Both the position numbers and the translations under genes were made by a program. From contig NZ_CP069717.1 in the NCBI RefSeq assembly GCF_024971095.1, forward strand, positions 62,001 through 126,000: a DNA stretch of 64,000 nt. The letters run 5' to 3'. Below, one piece after another: positions 10,737 through 19,684 of this stretch. The first letter of the stretch is position 1. Every line of letters begins with the position of its first letter. A model generated the notes under the pieces. The model saw only the letters and a program-made list of their open reading frames with translations, was not told where the DNA came from and did not search any database. The DNA comes from Microbacterium neungamense. GTDB taxonomy: Bacteria > Actinomycetota > Actinomycetes > Actinomycetales > Microbacteriaceae.

Positions 10737-11990
10737 ATGCGAACAGTGCCGTTCCTCGACCTCGCCGACACCGCCTTCGACGTGAACTCCGACGTCGTGC
10801 ACGAGGCCCGCGACACCAGCTGGTACGCGGAGACGCCCTACGGCTGGGCGGTGCTGCGCTACGAGGAGGGCACGGCGCTGCTCAAGGACCGGCGCTTCCA
10901 GCAGGGGAACGCACGCTGGCCCGCGCAGAACGGCATCCACGACGGGCCGTGGCAGCAGTGGTGGGGCGAGACGCTGCTGAGCCTGGAGGGGGCCGACCAC
11001 CTGCGGCTGCGGAAGCTTCTCGGTCCGGCGTTCCGCAACAAGACCATCGAGGCGATGCGGCCGCGGTTCCAGGCCCTCGCGAACGAGCTCATCGACGCGT
11101 TCGCCCCGCGCGGTCGCGTCGAGTTCGTCTCCGAGTTCGCCGAACCGTACGCCTCCCGCATCCTCTGCTACCTGCTCGGTCTGCCGGACGACGAGTGGCC
11201 GCAGGTCGCGCACTGGGTCGACGACCTCGGCAAGTCCTTCGGCATCCGCGTGCGCGACGACCTGCCCCGCATCGAGGCGGCACTCGAGGGACTCACCGGC
11301 TACATCGAGGAGGTGATCGAGGACCGCCTCGCCCGGCCGCAGGACGACCTCGTCACCACGCTCGTGCAGGCCCACGACCCTTCGACAGGCTCAGGGACCC
11401 CTTCGACAGGCTCAGGGACCCCTTCGACAGGCTCAGGGACCGAGTCCCAGCTCAGCCGCCGGGAGCTCAGCGTGGCGCTCGTCTTCCTCGCGTTCGCCGG
11501 GATGGAGACCACCCGCAACCAGCTGGGCCTCGCCCTGCAGACGTTCCTCGCGCATCCGGATCAGTGGGCGCTGCTCGCGCAGCATCCGGAACTCGGCGGC
11601 CGCGCCGTCGAGGAGGTGATGCGCGTCAACCCGACGGTGACCTGGGTGACCCGTGAGGCGACCGAGGACGTCGACCTGAACGGCCTGCACGTGCCGAAGG
11701 GCGGCATCGTGCAGGTGCTGTCGCACGCGATCGGCACCGATCCGTCCCGGATGGGCGACGAGCCCGGTTTCGACATCCGCGTGGAGGACCGCCCGCTGCA
11801 CTCCGGCTTCGGCGGCGGCATCCACCACTGCCTGGGTCACTTCGTCGCGCGCACCGACATGTCCGTCGCGCTGCCGCTGCTCGCCCAGCGGATGCCGGAT
11901 GCCGAGCCCGACGGTCCCGGTGAGTGGCTCCCGGTCTCCGGGAACACCGGGCCGGTGCGGTTCCCGATCCGGTTCACGCCCGGCCACTGA
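10737..11990 (+). CDS. Cytochrome P450
   Basis: Haem-thiolate mono-oxygenase of 417 residues, probably soluble. The I-helix motif AGMETTRNQ lies near residue 254, the K-helix ExxR within EEVMRVNPTV near 300, and the haem-binding loop FGGGIHHCLG near residue 357 with Cys as the axial ligand at about 364. No ferredoxin or reductase gene is adjacent, so redox partners are elsewhere. An unusual in-frame block of three 21-base repeats (PSTGSGT three times, about residues 215-235) sits just before the I-helix. It is made of a dispersed genomic repeat and probably forms a flexible surface loop. The substrate cannot be predicted. Confidence 0.95.
   Translation: MRTVPFLDLADTAFDVNSDVVHEARDTSWYAETPYGWAVLRYEEGTALLKDRRFQQGNARWPAQNGIHDGPWQQWWGETLLSLEGADHLRLRKLLGPAFRNKTIEAMRPRFQALANELIDAFAPRGRVEFVSEFAEPYASRILCYLLGLPDDEWPQVAHWVDDLGKSFGIRVRDDLPRIEAALEGLTGYIEEVIEDRLARPQDDLVTTLVQAHDPSTGSGTPSTGSGTPSTGSGTESQLSRRELSVALVFLAFAGMETTRNQLGLALQTFLAHPDQWALLAQHPELGGRAVEEVMRVNPTVTWVTREATEDVDLNGLHVPKGGIVQVLSHAIGTDPSRMGDEPGFDIRVEDRPLHSGFGGGIHHCLGHFVARTDMSVALPLLAQRMPDAEPDGPGEWLPVSGNTGPVRFPIRFTPGH
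11379..11441 (+). repeat. Three tandem copies of a 21-base dispersed repeat inside the P450 gene
   Basis: The unit CCTTCGACAGGCTCAGGGACC occurs three times with an exact 21-base period and no mismatch between the last two copies. The same CTTCGACAGGCTCAG core occurs in intergenic repeats at about 48.3-48.5 kb and 61.4 kb and inside the RNase HI gene. Because the period is a multiple of three, the frame is kept. Confidence 0.95.
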
Positions 11991-12000
11991 GCCCGCCGTC

Positions 12001-12166
12001 CGAGATCGTCGCGCGGGCGGAGATCGTCGCGCGGGCCGGGCGCGGTCGATCCCCAGGGCGTCTCGGACCGCAGGGCGATCCCGAGCGTGCGCTGCAGCTG
12101 CGCGAGGATCGCCGCGAGGATGAGCGCGGCCGCCGCGAGCCGGGCGAGGTGCCACCACCTGGTCAT
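12001..12166 (-). pseudogene. N-terminal remnant of a small integral membrane protein (Pr6Pr-like)
   Basis: Only the first transmembrane helix is left: MTRWWHLARLAAAALILAAI, then LAQLQRTLG. This resembles the start of Pr6Pr-family membrane proteins, which normally have about 200 residues and six helices. After about 32 codons the sequence becomes unrelated: a 17-base direct repeat (GAGATCGTCGCGCGGGC, twice), then the P450 gene on the other strand. The rest of the gene is missing, apparently removed by a deletion ending next to the P450 stop. The family call is based on one helix and is tentative. Confidence 0.5.
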
Positions 12167-12321
12167 CTCTGCCTCCGCAGGTCACCTTAGCGAGCCGCGG
12201 GCTCGGGATCTCGAGCACCGGGGCGCCGACACGCCTCCGATAGGATGGGGGCGCCCGTTCGGGCCAGCTCATCGGCCGGTGCAAACCCGGCGAACAGCGG
12301 CAGCTTCAGGGGGGTCCACCC

Positions 12322-13608
12322 ATGCCAGGAATCGTGATCGTCGGCGTCCAGTGGGGCGATGAGGGCAAGGGCAAGGCCACCGACCTGCTCGGCGAGCGGA
12401 CCGACTGGGTCGTCAAGTACAACGGCGGCAACAACGCCGGGCACACCGTCGTCGTCGGCGACGAGAAGTACGCCCTGCACCTGCTGCCCTCCGGCATCCT
12501 CACCCCGGGCGTGAACGCTGTGATCGGCAACGGCGTCGTGGTCGACCTCGAGGTGCTCTTCAGCGAGCTCGAGGCGCTCTCCGCCCGCGGCGTGGACATC
12601 TCCCGGCTGAAGGTGAGCGCGAACGCCCACATCATCACCCAGTACCACCGCACGCTCGACAAGGTCACCGAGCGCTTCCTCGGCAAGCGCATGATCGGCA
12701 CCACCGGGCGCGGCATCGGCCCCGCCTACGCCGACAAGATCAACCGCGTCGGCATCCGGGTGCAGGATCTCTTCGACGATAACATCCTGCGGCAGAAGGT
12801 GGAGGGCGCCCTCGACCAGAAGAACCACCTGCTGGTGAAGGTGTTCAACCGGCGTGCGATCACGTGCGAGGAGATCGTGGAGGACCTGCTGTCCTACGCC
12901 GAGCGGCTGCGTCCGCTCGTCGCCGACACCGCCCTCCTCCTCGACGAGGCGCTCGAGCGCGGCGACGTCGTCGTGTTCGAGGGCGGGCAGGCCACCATGC
13001 TCGACGTCGACCACGGCACCTACCCGTTCGTGACGTCCTCGTCGGCGACCGCCGGCGGGGCATCCACCGGGTCCGGCGTCGGGCCGAACCGGCTCGACCG
13101 CATCGTCGGCATCGTCAAGGCCTACACCACCCGCGTCGGCTCCGGTCCGTTCCCGACCGAGCTGTTCGACGAGCACGGCGAGTGGCTGCGCAAGCAGGGC
13201 TTCGAGTTCGGCACCACCACCGGCCGGCCGCGCCGGGTGGGCTGGTACGACGCCCCGATCACGCGGTACGCGACCCGGATCAACGGCATCACCGACCTCG
13301 TGCTCACCAAGCTCGACATCCTCACCGGTCTGGACCGCATCCCGGTGTGCGTGGCCTACGACGTGGACGGCACGCGCTTCGACGAGGTGCCGGTGAACCA
13401 GACCGACTTCCACCACGCCAAGCCGATCTACGAGTACTTCCCCGGATGGAGCGAGGACATCTCCGGCGCCCGCACGTTCGAGGACCTGCCGCAGAACGCG
13501 CAGGACTACGTGCTCGCCCTCGAGGGCATGAGCAACACCCGGATCTCCGTCATCGGCGTCGGCCCGGAGCGCGACCAGGTCATCGTCCGCCACGACCTCC
13601 TCGACTGA
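12322..13608 (+). CDS. purA: Adenylosuccinate synthase
   Basis: Converts IMP and aspartate to adenylosuccinate using GTP, the first committed step to AMP. At 428 residues it is full length. The start has the GTP-binding signature [17 protein letters not shown] (residues 7-23). The family motifs [25 protein letters not shown] and [19 protein letters not shown] are all present. GGGGGG just before the ATG serves as ribosome site. It is transcribed alone: a long hairpin follows and no purine gene is adjacent, although purL lies 8 kb away on the other strand. Confidence 0.98.
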   Translation: MPGIVIVGVQWGDEGKGKATDLLGERTDWVVKYNGGNNAGHTVVVGDEKYALHLLPSGILTPGVNAVIGNGVVVDLEVLFSELEALSARGVDISRLKVSANAHIITQYHRTLDKVTERFLGKRMIGTTGRGIGPAYADKINRVGIRVQDLFDDNILRQKVEGALDQKNHLLVKVFNRRAITCEEIVEDLLSYAERLRPLVADTALLLDEALERGDVVVFEGGQATMLDVDHGTYPFVTSSSATAGGASTGSGVGPNRLDRIVGIVKAYTTRVGSGPFPTELFDEHGEWLRKQGFEFGTTTGRPRRVGWYDAPITRYATRINGITDLVLTKLDILTGLDRIPVCVAYDVDGTRFDEVPVNQTDFHHAKPIYEYFPGWSEDISGARTFEDLPQNAQDYVLALEGMSNTRISVIGVGPERDQVIVRHDLLD

Positions 13609-13627
13609 GAACGCCCCGGCCCTTCTC

Positions 13628-13690
13628 CGTCTATTTGTGCCGTTCTGCTGCCTAGCGTGCGCTGAAGCAGCAGAACAGCACAAATAGACG
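13628..13690 (+). terminator. Long hairpin downstream of purA
   Basis: Arms of 24 bases (13628-13651 and 13667-13690) pair with a single mismatch around a 15-base loop, 20 bases after the purA stop. The arms are AT-richer than the surroundings (CGTCTATTTGTGC at the outer end). No U-run follows. Its position suggests a purA terminator. Confidence 0.65.
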
Positions 13691-13763
13691 CGGGGGGCGC
13701 GCGGCGCGGGGCGCGGGGGGCGCGCGGACGCGGGGGGTGGGGGAGACGGGGGAGGATGGGGGC

Positions 13764-14891
13764 ATGACGCGGTTCTGGGTCGGCGGGTACGGCAGTGACA
13801 TGGACGGCGACGCCGAGGGCATCGGCTTCCTCGCGGTCGACGAGGGGCGCGGTCCGACGACGCTCGCCTACCGGGGCGTCGCGGCGCCGGTCGCCTCGCC
13901 CTCGTGGCTCGCTCCGCATCCGGTGCTCGACATCGTGTACGCGGCCCTCGAGGGAGCCGGATCGGTGCAGGCCTTCGCCCGCACGGATGCCGCCACGCTG
14001 CGCCCGCTCGGCGATCCCGTCCCGGCGGGCGAGGCCGTGTGCCACCTCTCGGTGTCGCCGGACGGACGGATGCTGATCGCCAGCTGCTACGGCGACGGCC
14101 GCGTCGTCCGGTACGGCCTCGACCGTGACGGCCGCATCGTGCCGGCGCAGGCGGATGCCGCGGCCGCGCTGCGCACCGCCCTCTTCGGCGGCGACACGGG
14201 CGAGGACGGCGATGACGGAACGGATGCCGCTCGGCCAGGCGCCGGCGCGGCGGCATCCGACCCCTACCCGGTGCCGGCCGGAGAGGACCCCCGCTCCTCT
14301 CACGCGCACGCCGCCGTGTTCCTCCCCGACGGGCGCATCGCCACGACCGACCTTGGCTTCGACCTGGTGCGGATCTGGCGCCCGAGCGGCGCGGGCCTCG
14401 CGATCGACCACGAGGTCGCCCTCCCGCGCGGCACCGGGCCGCGGCACATGGTGCTGCACCCCAGCGGCCATCTCCACGTGGTCACCGAGTACTCCTGCGA
14501 GGTCTTCACCCTGGCATCCGGTCCCGACGGGCGCTGGGATCTCGTCGGCGCGACGACCGTGACGCCCATCGCGCAGATCGGCGCCGACTTCCCCGCCGAG
14601 CTCGCCCGCTCGCGCGACGGCGCCACGCTGTACACCGCCCTCCGCGGCAGCAACACCCTCGCCGCACTGCGGGTGCGCGGCTCGGGGGAGACGCTCGAGC
14701 CGTTCGCGGTCACCGAGTCCGGCGTCGACTGGCCGCGGCACCACCTCGTGTACGACGGCACGCTGCTGGTGTCCGGCCAGCGGTCGAACACGGTCGCCGT
14801 CGTCGACCTGGACGAGCGCACCGGCGCCCCGCGCGACGTCCGTCACGTCGCCACCGTGCCGACACCGACCCAGGTGCTGCCGGTCCGCTGA
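13764..14891 (+). CDS. Lactonase-type beta-propeller protein (6-phosphogluconolactonase family)
   Basis: The 375-residue protein belongs by pattern to the seven-bladed Pgl-type lactonases. It begins FWVGGYGSDMDG, and repeated blade motifs include VAYADLEG-like turns, HAHAAVFLPDGRIATTDLG (the conserved H-x-H segment), GTGPRHMVLHPSG and WPRHHLVYDG. Members hydrolyse 6-phosphogluconolactone or related sugar lactones. A 6-phosphogluconate dehydrogenase lies 2 kb downstream, so an oxidative pentose-phosphate role is reasonable but unproven. I start at the internal ATG before TRFWVGGY rather than the first in-frame start, because the propeller begins there. An Ala/Asp-rich insertion (about residues 150-175) is unusual. 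Confidence 0.85.
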   Translation: MTRFWVGGYGSDMDGDAEGIGFLAVDEGRGPTTLAYRGVAAPVASPSWLAPHPVLDIVYAALEGAGSVQAFARTDAATLRPLGDPVPAGEAVCHLSVSPDGRMLIASCYGDGRVVRYGLDRDGRIVPAQADAAAALRTALFGGDTGEDGDDGTDAARPGAGAAASDPYPVPAGEDPRSSHAHAAVFLPDGRIATTDLGFDLVRIWRPSGAGLAIDHEVALPRGTGPRHMVLHPSGHLHVVTEYSCEVFTLASGPDGRWDLVGATTVTPIAQIGADFPAELARSRDGATLYTALRGSNTLAALRVRGSGETLEPFAVTESGVDWPRHHLVYDGTLLVSGQRSNTVAVVDLDERTGAPRDVRHVATVPTPTQVLPVR

Positions 14892-14917
14892 GCACGGCGC
14901 CTGACACCGCGCGGTCC

Positions 14918-14944
14918 CCGGTCGACCGGCACCCGGTCGACCGG
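14918..14944. repeat. Tandem palindromic 15-base unit
   Basis: CCGGTCGACCGG, itself a perfect palindrome, occurs twice with a 15-base period between the lactonase stop and the chorismate mutase gene. Each copy can form a small hairpin. It may contribute to termination after the lactonase gene; no other role is visible. Confidence 0.6.
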
Positions 14945-15012
14945 CACCCGGCCGGCCGTCACACACCGGTGCCGGATCGCTATCGTCGTAGCTACGCCGA
15001 CCTTGGAGGATC

Positions 15013-15309
15013 ATGACCGCTGAAGCCGCCCGCGACGAGCTGCTGCGTCTGCGCGCCAGCATCGACAACATCGACGCCGCTCTGATCTTCATGCTGGCCG
15101 AGCGCTTCCGCTGCACGCAGCAGGTCGGCCGGCTCAAGGCGGAGCATCGGATGCCGCCATCCGACCCGGCCCGCGAGGAGCAGCAGGTCGCCCGCCTCCG
15201 CGCGCTCGCCGAGGAGGCGCACCTCGACCCGGAGTTCGCCGAGAAGTGGTTCAACTTCGTGGTCGCCGAGGTCATCCGTCACCACTCGGAGGCCGCCGAG
15301 AACCGGTGA
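15013..15309 (+). CDS. Chorismate mutase, AroQ class, monofunctional
   Basis: Rearranges chorismate to prephenate for phenylalanine and tyrosine synthesis. The 98-residue all-helical protein has the AroQ pattern: LRASIDNIDAALIFMLAERF, then the conserved RCTQQVGRLKAEH (catalytic Arg and Lys) and a C-terminal helix FAEKWFNFVVAEVIRHHSEA. There is no signal peptide, so it is cytoplasmic. GGAGG lies 7 bases before the ATG. It stands alone without other shikimate genes. Confidence 0.93.
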   Translation: MTAEAARDELLRLRASIDNIDAALIFMLAERFRCTQQVGRLKAEHRMPPSDPAREEQQVARLRALAEEAHLDPEFAEKWFNFVVAEVIRHHSEAAENR

Positions 15310-15495
15310 TCCCGCGCCTCGGGCATCCGTCCCCTCCGCGCCCGCCGCGCGTGCGGCCGGTTGCGGATGCCGCCGGGAGCATTCCGCACCGCGCGAGGGT
15401 GTTTCGGATGCGGAAGGCCCCCACCGGCGAGAGCCCACCCCGCCGACCGGCCGGGAACGCCTCAGACGCCAGCAACCGTCGGTGCGGTATTCTGA

Positions 15496-16170
15496 TCGGT
15501 ACCGCCGTTAAACGATCATAAGAGCGAACGGCGCCTGCTCACCCGCACGCACGGCGGAGCGGTCGCGCAGTCCGTGGCGTACGAGCTGCCGATCCGGTAC
15601 AAGAGCCACCAGCGCACCGACGAGAAGGAGCGCATCGCCCGCGCGGCCGCCGCCCTCGTCGCCCCGGGCAGCGCCGTCGGCCTGTCCGGCGGCACGACCA
15701 CGACCGCGATCGCCGCCGCGCTCGCCGCGCGGGAGGACCTGCCCGAGCAGGGCCTCACCGTGGTCACGAACGCGGTGAACATCGCCGCCCAGCTTGCCAT
15801 GCGTCCCGAGCTGAAGGTGGTCGTCACCGGCGGGGTGATCCACGCGCGCAGCTACGAGCTGGTCGGGCCCTTCGTGGAACAGCTGCTGCGCGGCATCCGT
15901 CTCGACATCGCCTTCATCGGCGTGAACGGCCTCTCCGCATCCGCCGGCGCGACCACGCACGACGAGCGCGAAGCTGCGGTGAACCGGCTCATGGCGCAGC
16001 GGGCCCGGCGCGCGGTGATCGTCGCCGACTCCGCCAAGGTCGGCGCGGAGGCCTTCGCCGCGGTCGGCGGGGCGCACCTGTTCCCGATGGTGCTCACGGA
16101 TGCCGGCATCCCGGATGCCGAGCGCGAGGCGCTCCGCGACGCCGGCTTCGAGGTGCGCATCGCCGACTGA
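15496..16170 (+). pseudogene. DeoR-family regulator lacking the DNA-binding domain
   Basis: The remaining frame begins just before LLTRTHGGA, the hinge that follows the helix-turn-helix in DeoR regulators. It continues through an intact sugar-phosphate sensor domain: SAVGLSGGTTTTAIAAAL, LTVVTNAVNIAAQL, VVTGGVIHARSYELVGPF and FIGVNGLSASAGATTHDERE. A stop codon lies at 15493-15495, and the roughly 55 N-terminal residues of the winged helix are missing. A GTG at 15574 could start a free sensor domain, but it lacks a convincing ribosome site. Likely a 5'-deleted pseudogene of a sugar-operon repressor. Confidence 0.75.
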
Positions 16171-16325
16171 GCCGGTCGTCCGAGCGAGGCGTTCGGGTCG
16201 CAGAAGGCGCTGGTATCGCAGCATCCATCCGGCCGGCCACCCGCCTCACCATCCGTTCACCGAGCGTTCCATTCGCGGTCCGGCGGTCTCGTAATTGCCG
16301 GTCACTTTCGGGAGTTGGAATACGG

Positions 16326-16661
16326 GTGTTCTCGGAAAGCCGGGAATCCCCCTCCCGAAAGGTCATCGCGGAGGCGAGCGTCGGACGGCATCCGGCGCAC
16401 GAGTTCTTCACCGAGCGGTACGCGTGGGTGCGCGAGCGGATGCGGCGGGCGGTGCATCACGCGCAGGCGACCGGCGAGCTGGGTGAGAACCTCGACGTGG
16501 ATGCCGCCGTCGACCTCATCATCGCGGCTGCGGACGGGCTGCAGCAGCAGTGGCTGCTCGATCGCTCGATCGACATGGTGGAGCGGCTGCAGCGGCTGTG
16601 GACGGGACTCGCGGCGGTCTCGCACCTCGCCGAGCACCCGGGCGCGGTCGCGGCGCGCTGA
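16326..16661 (+). pseudogene. TetR-family regulator, C-terminal ligand domain only
   Basis: The 111-residue frame contains the typical end of a TetR/AcrR protein: IAEASVGRHPAHEFFTERYA, then GELGENLDVDAAVDLIIAAA and DGLQQQWLLDRSIDM. No helix-turn-helix is encoded upstream; the frame opens into unrelated sequence near 16300. With the DeoR relic just before it, this is the second regulator in a row to have lost its DNA-binding half. The GTG at 16326 is only the first possible start. It is probably not functional. Confidence 0.7.
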
Positions 16662-16783
16662 CCGGAGGGCGCCTGCGGCGACGAGCCGGCGCCCGCGGGT
16701 GCGTTGAGCGCGGCGCGTGCTCATGCGAGGATGACCCTCGACCGGGCTCGCCGCGCGAGCCGCCCGCCTCGGGAGGAGCAGAC

Positions 16784-17839
16784 ATGCAGCTGGCGATGAT
16801 CGGACTCGGACGGATGGGCGGCAACATCGTCCGTCGCCTCATGCGGGACGGACACGACTGCGTCGTCTACGACGTGAATGCGGATGCCGTCGCCGCGCTC
16901 GCCGCGGAAGGGGCGACCGGCGCGGACAGCATCCCCGATCTGGCCGCCAAGCTGCAAACCCCGCGCGTGGTGTGGATGATGGTGCCCGCCTCGCTCACCG
17001 GAGCCGTGGCCGACGAGGTCGCCGCGGTGCTGGAACCGGGCGACATCCTCATCGACGGCGGCAACTCGAACTACCGCGACGACGTCCGCCGCGCCGCCGC
17101 GATGCGCGAGCGCGGCATCGAATACGTCGACATCGGCACCAGCGGCGGCGTGTTCGGCCTCGAGCGCGGGTACTGCCTGATGGTGGGCGGGTCGGATGCC
17201 GCGGTGCGTCACCTGGAGCCGATCCTGCGCACGATCGCACCCGGCGCCGGGGAGATCGAGCGCACGCCGGGACGGACCGGCGACCTGGCTCCCGAGGAGC
17301 AGGGCTTCCTGCACTGCGGCCCGGCGGGCGCCGGGCACTTCGTGAAGATGGTGCACAACGGCATCGAGTACGGCATCATGGCGGCGATCGCCGAGGGACT
17401 GAACCTGCTGGAGAACGCGGATGCCGGGGTGCGCGAGGCGGAGCACTCCGCCGAGGTCGCGCCGTTGGAGGAGCCGGAGTTCTACCAGTTCCCGATCGAC
17501 ACCGCCGCCGTCGCGGAGCTGTGGCGCCGCGGCTCGGTGATCTCGTCGTGGCTGCTCGATCTGACCGCCGCCGCGCTGCACGAGAACCCGACGCTGGAGG
17601 GACTCGCCGGCCGGGTCTCCGACTCCGGCGAGGGGCGCTGGACGGTCAAGGCCGCCGTCGACGTCGGCGTGCCGGTGCCGGTGCTGGCGGCGTCCCTCTT
17701 CGAGCGCTTCGCCTCACGCGACGAGGACCACTTCGCCAACCAGGTGCTCTCCGCGATGCGGATGCAGTTCGGCGGTCACAAGGAGCGTCCCGCCGGCGAC
17801 GTCCTCGAAGCCGGCGCGCGCAAGTCCGACTCCCACTGA
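16784..17839 (+). CDS. gnd: 6-Phosphogluconate dehydrogenase, decarboxylating (short GndA-like type)
   Basis: Oxidises 6-phosphogluconate to ribulose 5-phosphate. The 351-residue protein starts with a Rossmann motif (IGLGRMGGNIVRRLM). The NAD(P)-binding fold continues with VWMMVPASLTGAVADEV and DILIDGGNSNYRDDVRRAA. The substrate signature YVDIGTSGGVFGLERGYCLM and the catalytic region HCGPAGAGHFVKMVHNGIEYG (catalytic Lys in FVKMVHN) follow. The length fits the shorter, often NAD-preferring class. I chose the ATG preceded by GGGAGGAGC, 5 bases away. It is followed by a dispersed repeat and then convergent relic genes. Confidence 0.94.
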   Translation: MQLAMIGLGRMGGNIVRRLMRDGHDCVVYDVNADAVAALAAEGATGADSIPDLAAKLQTPRVVWMMVPASLTGAVADEVAAVLEPGDILIDGGNSNYRDDVRRAAAMRERGIEYVDIGTSGGVFGLERGYCLMVGGSDAAVRHLEPILRTIAPGAGEIERTPGRTGDLAPEEQGFLHCGPAGAGHFVKMVHNGIEYGIMAAIAEGLNLLENADAGVREAEHSAEVAPLEEPEFYQFPIDTAAVAELWRRGSVISSWLLDLTAAALHENPTLEGLAGRVSDSGEGRWTVKAAVDVGVPVPVLAASLFERFASRDEDHFANQVLSAMRMQFGGHKERPAGDVLEAGARKSDSH

Positions 17840-17861
17840 CCGTCCCCCTCCCGGTCGTTGC

Positions 17862-17914
17862 CCCCTCCCGGCCGTTGAGCGAGGGAGCCGAAGGCACCCG
17901 AGACGAAACGCGCT
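17862..17914. repeat. Dispersed repeat of the CGTTGAGCGAG type
   Basis: The segment between gnd and the amidohydrolase relic carries CCGGCCGTTGAGCGAGGGAGCCGAAGGC-like sequence ending in GAGACGAAACGC (quoted in parts). It belongs to the family whose consensus reads CCGGTCGTTGAGCGAGCG followed by CGAGACGAAACG. Other copies lie near 5.28, 19.55, 19.63, 21.83-21.90 and 41.2-41.3 kb. Confidence 0.7.
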
Positions 17915-17915
17915 C

Positions 17916-18803
17916 CTACGCAGCCCCCGCCGTCGCCGCGCCCTCCACCATCGTCAGCAGCACCCGCGTGCCCAGCAGCTCCTCGGGCGTCGCCACCAGC
18001 GGATCGCGGTCCACGATGACGAGATCCGCCGGCGCCCCGGGCACCAGTCGTCCGCCCTCGGCACCGATCGCGCGGTGCGCGTGGGTGGTGTACCCCTCCA
18101 GCGCCTCGAGCGCGGTGAGCCCCTGGTCGGGCCGCACCGGCTCGGCGGCGGGCTGTGCGACGGGGCGCCGCGCCCGGGCATCCGCCATGATCTCCCACGG
18201 GTCGAACCCGGCGACCGGCCAGTCCGAGCCGAGCGCGAGGATCGCGCCGCTGCGTCGCACATCGCCGGTGCGCCAGGCCCGCTCGGCGCGGGTGCGCCCC
18301 AGCCGGCGCGACCAGTCGTCGCTGCCGTCCGGGCGGACGTGGTGCGTGCAGTGCGTGGGCTGCATGCTCGCGGCGATCCCGCTGCGGCCGATCAGCGCGA
18401 TGACGTCGTCCTCGACCGATTCCAGGTGCTCGATGCGGTGCTGCGGCCCGCCCGCCGGCAGGCCTGCCAGGGTCTCCGCGACGACACGGATGCCGCGCTC
18501 GCCGATCGCGTGCGTGGCGGTCGGCACGCCGTGCGCGTGGAATCGGCGGATGCGGGCGGCGTACGTCTCGGCATCCGGCCACGTGGAGGCGAGTCCCTCG
18601 TCTTCCGAATCCGGCGTGGCGAGCCAGGCCGTGCCGCCCTCGACCGTGCCGTCGATGAACAGCTTGATGCCTTCGATCCGATAGCGGCGGCCGCCGCGGC
18701 CCTGCATCGCGATGAGCTCGTCGACCTCGGCATCCGTCATGTGCGGCTCGCACCACGGGGAGAGCCGCAGCCGCACCGGCAACTCGCCGTCGGCCTCGAT
18801 CGC
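17916..18803 (-). pseudogene. Amidohydrolase (YtcJ-like), C-terminal half only
   Basis: About 290 residues remain, beginning near LPVRLRLSPW. They include the substrate-domain motif IKLFIDGTVEGGTAWLATP, then HAIGERGI, HRIEHLESV, the metal site ALGSDWPVAGFDPW and the closing beta-sandwich LVPGAPADLVIVDRDPL. Intact members have over 500 residues with an N-terminal HxH metal motif, which is missing here. The frame is entered directly from a permease fragment with a change of reading frame near base 18803. The gene is therefore a relic, although an ATG at 18782 could still start a truncated product. Confidence 0.75.
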
Positions 18804-18862
18804 CGATGATGAGGTAGTTGATCATCGGCAGGAACAGGTAGTCGAGCAGCAGCGCCCAGCCG
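18800..18862 (-). pseudogene. Twenty-codon fragment of an APC-type amino-acid permease
   Basis: Between the LacI and amidohydrolase remnants the translation reads GWALLLDYLFLPMINYLIIG. This is the pattern of a transmembrane helix in amino-acid/polyamine permeases of the APC superfamily (L-L-D-Y-x-x-x-P-x-x-N-Y). It is in frame with the LacI part and out of frame with the amidohydrolase part. It appears to be all that is left of a transporter gene that once stood between the two. Confidence 0.6.
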
Positions 18863-19524
18863 GCCGGATGCGCCACCTCCGCCACACGGGGACGGATGCC
18901 GTGCTCCGCGCACCACGCCTCGAAGACCGAGCGCACCGTGAACGCCCAATGGTTCTGCAGGTCGGGGAAGACGATGGCGGGTCGGCGTGCGCCGCGCTCG
19001 GCCAGGTGATCGAGGAGCTCGCGCATCGCGGATGCGTGGTCGCTGACGATCTCGCCGCTGCCGGCGGGCAGCCCGTGCGGGACCGGCTCGCCGGTGATCA
19101 CCGGGATCCGGCCGGAGAGCATGGTGCGCGCGACCGGGTCGTCCAGCGCGGGGTCGAGGATGATCACGGCATCCGCGGGGAGATGGCGCAAGCGCTCCGG
19201 CTCCGGCTCCGTGGTGAGCAGGAAGACGATGAGGCCTGCGCGTTCGGCCTCCTCGACGACGCCGAAGGCGGCTTCGGTGTAGTACGCCATCGTGGTGCTG
19301 TCCGGCGGCAGGCGCAGGGCGAGCATGCCGGTGCGGGCGCCGCGGAGGTTGCGGGCGACGGTGTTCGGGCGGTATCCGAGCTCGTCAGCCACTTCGAGGA
19401 CCCGGCGTCGCATCTCCTCCGACACGCGGCCGCGTCCGGTGATCGCGAACGACGCCGTGGAGCGGGAGACCCCGAGGCGGTCCGCGATGTCCTGGAGGGT
19501 GACCGCGCGGTCATGGGATCGCAT
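18863..19524 (-). pseudogene. LacI-family regulator, C-terminally truncated
   Basis: Residues 1 to about 217 are well preserved. The helix-turn-helix is VTLQDIADRLGVSRSTASFA, the hinge is GYRPNTVARNLRGARTGMLAL, and the first part of the periplasmic-binding-protein-like ligand domain ends at HGIRPRVAEVAHPAG. A normal LacI protein has about 330-340 residues, so the last third including the dimer interface is lost. The frame runs on into the permease fragment and then into a shifted frame. DNA binding might persist but the regulator is probably dead. Confidence 0.75.
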
Positions 19525-19552
19525 GCTCCGAACTTACCGCCCCGCGTTCCCG

Positions 19553-19673
19553 GGCCGGTCGTTGAGCGGGCGACGGCGAAGCCGCCGCGAGACGAAGCGC
19601 CCCTTCCCGCGGGCGTTCCCCTTCCCCGGTCGTTGAGCGAGCGACGGCGAAGCCGCCGCGAGACGAAGCGCCC
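19553..19673. repeat. Two copies of the CGTTGAGCGAG dispersed repeat
   Basis: Two nearly identical copies of about 45 bases (CCGGTCGTTGAGCG, GCGACGGCGAAGCCGCCGCG, AGACGAAGCG) stand about 75 bases apart between the LacI relic and the zinc-finger gene. Each contains the small palindrome CGGCGAAGCCG. They lie just upstream of the truncated LacI gene and after the TraR-type gene's stop. No promoter is obvious. Confidence 0.85.
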
Positions 19674-19684
19674 TCCGCAGACCC

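Noticed and set aside
13691..13745. Possible small gene in the GC-only stretch after the purA hairpin
   Set aside because: The run is low-complexity GC (CGCGGGG-type) without a ribosome site or codon bias.
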